A DNA stretch of 11,694 nucleotides from Deltaproteobacteria bacterium RBG_16_54_11. Lineage in GTDB: Bacteria; Desulfobacterota; B13-G15; RBG-16-54-18. The DNA lies in the NCBI GenBank assembly GCA_001797905.1, contig MGQS01000023.1, positions 9,288-20,981 on the forward strand, written 5' to 3'. Of this stretch, positions 6,801-11,694 are shown in pieces. The translations under genes were made by a program, and so were the position numbers. Under the pieces are notes generated by a model. That model was given only the letters and a program-made list of their open reading frames with translations. It was not told where the DNA came from and did no database searches. Numbering within the stretch: the stretch's first letter is position 1; each line of letters begins with the position of its first letter.

Positions 6801-9800
6801 TCGACAACTTGCGCCGGAGTCTGGTACCCGCGACCAGTCTGGGCTTACTGATAGCCTCCTGGCTGACCTCCTCCGGGATGGTATGGATATCTGCCGTGGT
6901 GGTCGCCATGCAGCTGCTCTTTCACCCTTTAGTTCAGCCCTTCATATGGGCGACCACCGGCCAGGGGTTGAGGGGCTTTTCCTTCTCAAGAGTAGCGCAC
7001 GACCTGCTGCGGGCGATTGTCGAAGCTGCACTGCTTCCGCGCCAGGCCTGGCTGGCGCTGGATGCCATTCTGCGGGTCTGGTATCGCCGTCTTATCTCTC
7101 ATCGGGGGTTGCTCGAGTGGACGTCAACCCAGGTGATGCATGGGAATGCCCCGGATCGAGTGCGAACGTTCGTGATGTTGCTGGGCCTGGTGAGCATCTT
7201 CAGCGTGATCATGGGTTGGGCGGTGCAGCGCTGGATGCCGTCGAACATTTTCCTGGCCGGTCCCTGGCTCGTATTGTGGTTCCTATCCCCTCTGATCGGT
7301 TGGCTCTTGACCCTAAGACCGCACGCGAGGTCACAGCGATTGCTGCTTCCTGAAAAGGATTTGCGGTTCCTGAGGAAGGTTGCACGACGAACCTGGCGTT
7401 ATTTCTCTGATTTTGTCGGCGATAACACCTCTTGGCTTCCGCCCGACAATTACCAGCTCTCCCATAAGAATCAACTGGCGATGCGTACCAGTCCAACCAA
7501 TATCGGTTTCTGGATGGTCGGCGCGCTCGCCGCACATGATTTCGGATATCTGACGGTGGATCAGGCCGTCGACAAGTTGACGCGTACTATGGAGACGATC
7601 GGCAAACTCGAGCGCTATGAGGGCCATCTGTTGAATTGGTACGATATTGAAACCCTGACCCCTCTCGAACCTCGCTATGTATCCATGGTGGACAGTGGAA
7701 ACCTGCTTGGCGCCCTCTGGGCCCTGGAGCAAGGTCTTGACGAGCTGATTCAGGGCCCCATGCTGGATGCGAAGGCCTTTGCCGGCCTGCGGGACACCGG
7801 TGAAATCTTGAAGCAGGTCGTCGAAGAGGAAGACGTCTCCGATCTCAATGCCCGCGGCCTTGACGAACTGATGCGCGGGTGGGAAGCCCCACCGGCTCGC
7901 ATCGCCGACGCGCTGCGCTTGCTGCGGCAGGCAGAAGGCAGCGTAAAAGTTCTTGACCGTAAAGGACGTAAGTTCCTTTCTGGGGAACCCGGAGGGGGAA
8001 CCAGAGGTGCAACCAAAGGTGGACCCGCCGGCGGAGAATCGGGTGCGGCCTATTGGGCCGGGCAGATGGAGAAACAGGTATCGGCCTGGCTCGAGATTAC
8101 GGATCGCTATCTCGCCTGGATCGAAATCCTCGATGAAAAGACGGAAGACGAAGTCGCCCGGCTGGGTCTGGATGTCTTGCTCGCTTTCCGCCGGGATCTG
8201 CATCACGCACCTTCGCTTCGCGATCTCGCCGACGGGAACGTCGGATGTATTCAGACCCTCCAGTCGATCAGGGAGGCGGCACCCTCGGCAGCGGGTCCCC
8301 TCTTCGAATGGATCGACCGTCTTGCGCAGGCCTTCGCAAAGGCGAAATGGTTGGCGGGTGAAATGCTCGCTGTGGGCGAGCGCCTGATCCAGGATGGACG
8401 CGAACTGTCCGAATCGATCAACATGCGCTTCCTGTATGACTCCGAACGCCGGTTGTTCTCAATCGGCTACAACGTTTCCGAAGGCCGCTTGGATAGCGCC
8501 TATTACGATCTCCTGGCGAGTGAGGCGCGGCTCGGGAGTTTTGTCGCCATTGCGCGCGGGGACGTCTCCGCTGAACATTGGTTCTCGATGAGCCGGCCCT
8601 ACGGCTCGATCGGCCGGCGCCGGGTGCTGCTCAGCTGGACAGGAAGCACGTTCGAATATCTAATGCCGCTGATTTTACAAAAATCGTATTGGAACTCACT
8701 CCTGGATAAAGCGACGAGGGAAGCCGTGGCGATCCACATCGCCTACGGTCGCAAGCGCCATGTGCCGTGGGGGATCTCGGAGTCCGCCTTTGGAGATCTG
8801 GACATCAACAAAACGTATCAATACAAGGCGTTCGGTGTGCCGGAGCTCGGATTAAAACGCGGCTTGGAGGAGGAGATCGTCGTAGCGCCCTATGCCACTC
8901 TTTTGGCGCTGAACATCGCGCCGAGAGAGACCGTGCAGAATCTGAAACGCCTAGCTAAGTTGGGGCTTTTGAACGATTACGGTTATTACGAAGCGATGGA
9001 CTACAGCCGGCAGCCGGGTCGCTCGGGCGAGCGCGGGGTGATGGTACGAGCGTATATGACTAATCATCAAGGAATGAGTTTCCTGTCGCTGACCAACTTC
9101 CTCCATGGCAATATCATCCAACGCCGTTTCCATGCCGACGCACGCGTGCGTGCGGTCGAGCCATTGCTCCATGAACGCATCCCGGTCCTTCCTCCGCTCC
9201 ACCACATCACCACCCGTGAGAGGGTGCCTTCGGTGATGGACGTCGGCAACGTCGCGCCGTCGGTGAGCAAATTCGATACGCCCCACACCGCCACACCAAA
9301 AACCCAACTGCTGAGTAATGGTAGCTATAGCCTGATGCTCACGAACGCCGGCGGCGGATACAGCCGGTGGGGAGACTATGAGATTACCCGCTGGAGGTCT
9401 GATCGGACGCGGGATCCGTGGGGAACCTTCTGCTACATCCATGAAGCCGATTCGGATCGCTTGTGGTCCAATACGTATCACCCAACCGGCGGGAAGGTCG
9501 AGGTATATTCCGCCAACTTTGCGCTCGACCGTGCCGTGTTCCGACGCACCGATAGCGGTATTCAAACCGAAACCGAGGTCATCGTCTCGCCGGAAGATGA
9601 TGTTGAGATCCGGCGGATTACGCTGATCAATCGGTCCGTTCGCACCCGCCGCCTCGAGCTTACGAGCTACGTCGAACTCTCAATGGCGCCGCACAACGCG
9701 GACCGGCAGCATCCGGCCTTCAACAAGCTGTTCATCCAGACCGAAGCAGTGCCCGAGCAGCAAGCGCTCCTCGCGTCCCGCCGGCCTCGCGGAGATGACG

Positions 9801-11694
9801 ACCCGCCCATCTATGTTGCGCACCGCTTCACGCTCGAACAAGTCGAGGATAACGCCTTGCAGTTCGAGACCGACCGGCGGCGGTTCATCGGGCGCGGGAG
9901 GACGCTCGCCAGTCCCATGGGGGTCTTTCAAGAGCTCGGTAGCAGCCAGGGCTTTGTCCTCGACCCGATCCTCAGCCTGCGGCGGAGCGTGACTCTCGGT
10001 CCGGGCCAGCGCATCCGGGTTTCCCTGGTTATCGCCGCCGGCGAAACACGCCGGCAGGTCTTAAGCCTGATGGACAAGTACGGAGAACTCCCAGCGATCG
10101 ATCGGGCGATGGATTTCGCCTGGGCCTCCGCCCAACTCGAGTTGCGGCTGCTTCGAATCCAGCCCGACGAAGCCCGCCGCTTCCAGCAGCTGACAAGCCA
10201 CCTGCTGTTTCCCAATCCCAGCCTGCGCCCTCCCATTGAATGCATCGAGGAGAATTGCAAGGGTCAAGCCGGATTGTGGCCTTATGGAATCTCCGGCGAT
10301 TTACCGATCGCCCTGGTAACCATCGGCGAGGCGCAGGACATCACCCTGGTCCGTCAAATGCTCCAGGCGCATGCCTATTGGCGGAATCATGGGTTAAAGG
10401 CAGATCTAGTAATCCTCAACGAGGAAGCGAGCAGCTATGAGCAGCCGCTGCGCGAACGAATCGAGCGCCTCATCCAGACGCATCCGATGCACGCGGGGAT
10501 CGATCAGCCTGGTGATGTCTATGTGCGCAACGCCGATCTTATGCCTGAGGAAGATCTGACGCTGCTCAGGGCGGCGGCGAGTGTGGTGCTGGTGGCGGCC
10601 CGCGGCACCTTGCCCCAGCAATTGGGGATGCCTGCGGAGGCTCCCGAGCTGCCGGAGCCCATGGTCAAGAAGCGTGCCCCCCGGGAGCCTTCGCCCGCGC
10701 TGCCCTTCCTGGAATTACCCTACTTCAATAGCCTGGGTGGGTTTACCCCGGACGGGCGTGAATACGCAATCTATCTCGGACCCGACACCCACACGCCTGC
10801 GCCCTGGGTAAACGTCATCGCCAACCCGACCTTCGGAACAGTGCTCAGCGAAACAGGGGCCGGCTTTTCCTGGTATGGCAACAGCCAGCGCAATCGCCTG
10901 ACGCCATGGTCGAACGACCCCGTGATGGATCCACCTTCTGAGGCATTGTACATCCGGGATGAGGAGAGCGGTGTCTACTGGACACCGACCCCGGCGCCGA
11001 TCCGCGAAAAGACCCCCTATCGGACACGGCACGGGGCAGGGTACACGGTATTCGAGCATAATAGCAATGGGATCGAGCAGGAGCTCCTGGTCTTCGTTCC
11101 CATAGACGAGCACGGGGGAGAGCCGATCAAACTGCAGCGGCTGCGGTTGAGAAACGACTCCGCCCGGCATCGCGCACTGTCGGTTACGTATTACGTAGAG
11201 TGGACACTGGGGGAGAACCGTGAGTCTTCCCAGATGCACGTCGTGACCACCTGGGATGATGAAGCTCGGGCCCTGCTTGCCAGAAACCGTTACCACCCCG
11301 AGTATGGGGATCGGGTGGCCTTCGCGGCCATCAGCCCTCCTGCAGAATCGTACAACGGCGACCGCACCTCCTTCCTGGGACGCAATCGCTCGATGGGAAA
11401 CCCTGCCGCGATGGAGCGGATCAGGCTTTCGCGGCGGACGGGAGCGGGATTGGATCCATGCGCCGCGCTGCAGGTCACCATCAAACTGGCTCCCGGTGAG
11501 AAGGCTGAGATCACGTGCATGGTGGGCCAGGCCGGATCAGTGGAGGAGGTCCATAAGCTGGTTCAAACCTACCGGGAAGGATTGGCGTTCGAGACAACAT
11601 GGGACCGCGCGAAGGCATGGTGGGATAATCTGTTGGGCACGATCGAAGTCCATACCCCCGAGCTTGCAGCGGACTTCCTGATCAACCGTTGGCT
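3896..11694 (+). CDS. ndvB: Cyclic beta-1,2-glucan synthase, 3' end beyond the window
   Basis: At least 2599 residues in one uninterrupted frame, without an in-window stop. This inner-membrane enzyme polymerises UDP-glucose into beta-1,2-glucan, cyclises it and trims chain length, yielding periplasmic glucan for osmotic adaptation and envelope function. Order: an extra N-terminal domain (about 6-125) with two membrane segments (59-78, 91-111); the family's N-terminal helical region ('TAEWLLDNE', 244-252, 'SIGELWAVPQMLR'); membrane segments at 568-590 and 596-617; the GT84 core from 'FRTLVVVP' (644-651) with D784-S-D786, 'SHDLIEG' with D898, and 'QHRWIRGDW' (930-938); four membrane segments (about 976-1139); the cyclisation/glycoamylase-like region (about 1155-1740, 'YYDLLASEARLGSFVAIA', 'TNHQGMS'); two GH94-type beta-sandwich repeats (about 1795-2065 and 2270-2520); and the start of the GH94 barrel. 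Roughly 400 residues are probably missing. All visible GT motifs are intact. GTG 3914, preceded by AAAGGA, is an alternative start. Confidence 0.93.
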   Translation, partial: MKKGRNVGEGILIGYFAKRDAARRALKELQRMGFRRVALVSKTAEGHIQTRDPFLRRRAFGAATAFILCGVLAEAAAMSLQWSVPIPIGNLSALIPGLAGGIAGILFGVAWRRRSRFGVERRLLKDHARWLVSEETVLILQAPIETLRSPVAALRESDEIPPAVFVLHPKREDLIGEAESLESPLSAAQIQEYAERLAKDHQVGPNPRRNIKLLKRLEQTRRWIHRVCLDLSEATRLGQSTPPTAEWLLDNEYMIESNVREVQLNLPRRYYQELPALANGPHRGLPRIYGLARELVSHADLRLDRDNILAFIEAYQSVGALSIGELWAVPQMLRAAVIESILNLAQKALTELREREIADFWANRLITANRRDPNQLFSVLAELAETQPSPSPYFTSQLIDNLYDQEAALVPVKAWLERTFRRSLGDLNLREQNRQMKDQISIGNAFTSLRQLALLDWRKIFEKISRVEQLLRLDPSGVYPRMDFDTRDRYRRTIEELARRSGQAEERVAQRAIDLATRAAHKGMKDERRIHVGTYLVGAGRRELAQLIRCREGIRFRTVQWVYRHHAGVYLLGLCFFAAVFISLIVLLGMRGQTPGIRLLLALLLLLPISQLSLEVVNYLVTRLLPPHTLPKMDFEKSGIPDEFRTLVVVPMLLVDAETIRTEAEKLELRYLTNKENNLLFGLFSDYTDSQHAHAEEDEHLLQAAIEGIEALNNRYRGERFFLFHRERKWSECEQKFIGWERKRGKLEELNRLIDGTRPEDADRLVYVGDPERLSDVRFVITLDSDTQLPHDTARRMIETLAHPLNLPRFDDKGGILAGSYAIIQPRMSPSLPSTSATPFSRLFSDPIGIDPYTKAVSDVNQDLTGEGSYHGKGIYDVRAFSRVLSGRFPEEQLLSHDLIEGAHVRVGLASDIELYDEFPQDYMSYTGRQHRWIRGDWQIAEWILPRVPQPGGQWGPNRLSWFDRWKVFDNLRRSLVPATSLGLLIASWLTSSGMVWISAVVVAMQLLFHPLVQPFIWATTGQGLRGFSFSRVAHDLLRAIVEAALLPRQAWLALDAILRVWYRRLISHRGLLEWTSTQVMHGNAPDRVRTFVMLLGLVSIFSVIMGWAVQRWMPSNIFLAGPWLVLWFLSPLIGWLLTLRPHARSQRLLLPEKDLRFLRKVARRTWRYFSDFVGDNTSWLPPDNYQLSHKNQLAMRTSPTNIGFWMVGALAAHDFGYLTVDQAVDKLTRTMETIGKLERYEGHLLNWYDIETLTPLEPRYVSMVDSGNLLGALWALEQGLDELIQGPMLDAKAFAGLRDTGEILKQVVEEEDVSDLNARGLDELMRGWEAPPARIADALRLLRQAEGSVKVLDRKGRKFLSGEPGGGTRGATKGGPAGGESGAAYWAGQMEKQVSAWLEITDRYLAWIEILDEKTEDEVARLGLDVLLAFRRDLHHAPSLRDLADGNVGCIQTLQSIREAAPSAAGPLFEWIDRLAQAFAKAKWLAGEMLAVGERLIQDGRELSESINMRFLYDSERRLFSIGYNVSEGRLDSAYYDLLASEARLGSFVAIARGDVSAEHWFSMSRPYGSIGRRRVLLSWTGSTFEYLMPLILQKSYWNSLLDKATREAVAIHIAYGRKRHVPWGISESAFGDLDINKTYQYKAFGVPELGLKRGLEEEIVVAPYATLLALNIAPRETVQNLKRLAKLGLLNDYGYYEAMDYSRQPGRSGERGVMVRAYMTNHQGMSFLSLTNFLHGNIIQRRFHADARVRAVEPLLHERIPVLPPLHHITTRERVPSVMDVGNVAPSVSKFDTPHTATPKTQLLSNGSYSLMLTNAGGGYSRWGDYEITRWRSDRTRDPWGTFCYIHEADSDRLWSNTYHPTGGKVEVYSANFALDRAVFRRTDSGIQTETEVIVSPEDDVEIRRITLINRSVRTRRLELTSYVELSMAPHNADRQHPAFNKLFIQTEAVPEQQALLASRRPRGDDDPPIYVAHRFTLEQVEDNALQFETDRRRFIGRGRTLASPMGVFQELGSSQGFVLDPILSLRRSVTLGPGQRIRVSLVIAAGETRRQVLSLMDKYGELPAIDRAMDFAWASAQLELRLLRIQPDEARRFQQLTSHLLFPNPSLRPPIECIEENCKGQAGLWPYGISGDLPIALVTIGEAQDITLVRQMLQAHAYWRNHGLKADLVILNEEASSYEQPLRERIERLIQTHPMHAGIDQPGDVYVRNADLMPEEDLTLLRAAASVVLVAARGTLPQQLGMPAEAPELPEPMVKKRAPREPSPALPFLELPYFNSLGGFTPDGREYAIYLGPDTHTPAPWVNVIANPTFGTVLSETGAGFSWYGNSQRNRLTPWSNDPVMDPPSEALYIRDEESGVYWTPTPAPIREKTPYRTRHGAGYTVFEHNSNGIEQELLVFVPIDEHGGEPIKLQRLRLRNDSARHRALSVTYYVEWTLGENRESSQMHVVTTWDDEARALLARNRYHPEYGDRVAFAAISPPAESYNGDRTSFLGRNRSMGNPAAMERIRLSRRTGAGLDPCAALQVTIKLAPGEKAEITCMVGQAGSVEEVHKLVQTYREGLAFETTWDRAKAWWDNLLGTIEVHTPELAADFLINRW
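7985..8044 (+). repeat. Five decayed 12-base tandem units encoding a Gly-rich linker
   Basis: Within the glucan synthase, residues 1364-1383 read as five tetrapeptides each ending in Gly: EPGG, GTRG, ATKG, GPAG, GESG. The DNA shows the same 12-base period, clearest between 7997-8008 and 8009-8020, which differ at two positions. It lies in a variable stretch ahead of the glycoamylase-like core and probably forms a flexible linker that expanded by slippage. Confidence 0.6.

Noticed and set aside
6706..7353. 215-residue plus-strand open frame in another frame
   Set aside because: It overlaps the continuous glucan synthase frame over its membrane segments; the synthase reading is supported by family motifs on both sides, so this is not a frameshift product.
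7331..8206. 291-residue minus-strand open frame
   Set aside because: Shadow of the cyclisation-domain coding strand; no family features.
10715..11296. 193-residue minus-strand open frame near the right edge
   Set aside because: Antisense to the second GH94-type beta-sandwich repeat; no recognisable motif.
3896..11694. Possibility that the glucan synthase is a frameshifted or split gene
   Set aside because: I checked the reading phase at many points from the start to the last base. It stays in one frame with family motifs in the expected order and no internal stop seen; only the 3' end is missing because of the window edge.

Overview
The window looks like chromosome of a Gram-negative anaerobe, most plausibly a deltaproteobacterium (Desulfobacterota) or a close relative. 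The basis is a 64-residue Desulfovibrio-type ferredoxin, a second iron-sulfur protein of a kind common in strict anaerobes, a hopanoid/ceramide-type family 2 glycosyltransferase, and a giant cyclic beta-1,2-glucan synthase that needs an inner membrane and periplasm. The taxon is inferred from gene content only. I see no rRNA, tRNA, CRISPR array, transposase or complete mobile element.

Layout. Bases 79-834 (+) encode a 251-residue iron-sulfur protein with a strong ribosome binding site. It converges on 980-1966 (-), an FMN-dependent nitronate monooxygenase-like TIM barrel. Next, on the same strand, 2027-3250 (-) encodes a membrane glycosyltransferase of the ceramide glucosyltransferase/HpnI type. 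A 196-base divergent spacer with a credible promoter leads to a small ferredoxin at 3447-3641 (+). A 254-base spacer (3642-3895) with a strong inverted repeat, an 11-base direct repeat and a terminator-like hairpin separates this from the last gene. From about 3896 to the right edge runs one uninterrupted frame of at least 2599 codons: a cyclic beta-1,2-glucan synthase (NdvB/ChvB/Cgs), cut off by the window just as its C-terminal GH94 phosphorylase-like catalytic barrel begins. The many long open frames on the opposite strand of this region are shadows of its GC-rich codon use.

How the genes relate. They do not form one pathway. Two are redox carriers, one is a flavin oxidoreductase, and two are cell-envelope carbohydrate enzymes: the glycosyltransferase would decorate a membrane lipid, and the glucan synthase would make periplasmic cyclic glucan from UDP-glucose. 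The glucan synthase is monocistronic as far as can be seen, and its base composition is richer in G+C than the glycosyltransferase to its left.

The points most worth a second look are the extra N-terminal domain with its own membrane hairpin on the glucan synthase, the five-unit tetrapeptide Gly repeat inside it, the low-complexity linker in the glycosyltransferase, and the degenerate second cluster motif plus cysteine-bearing C-terminal half of the first iron-sulfur protein. I did not find a convincing new multi-gene system.
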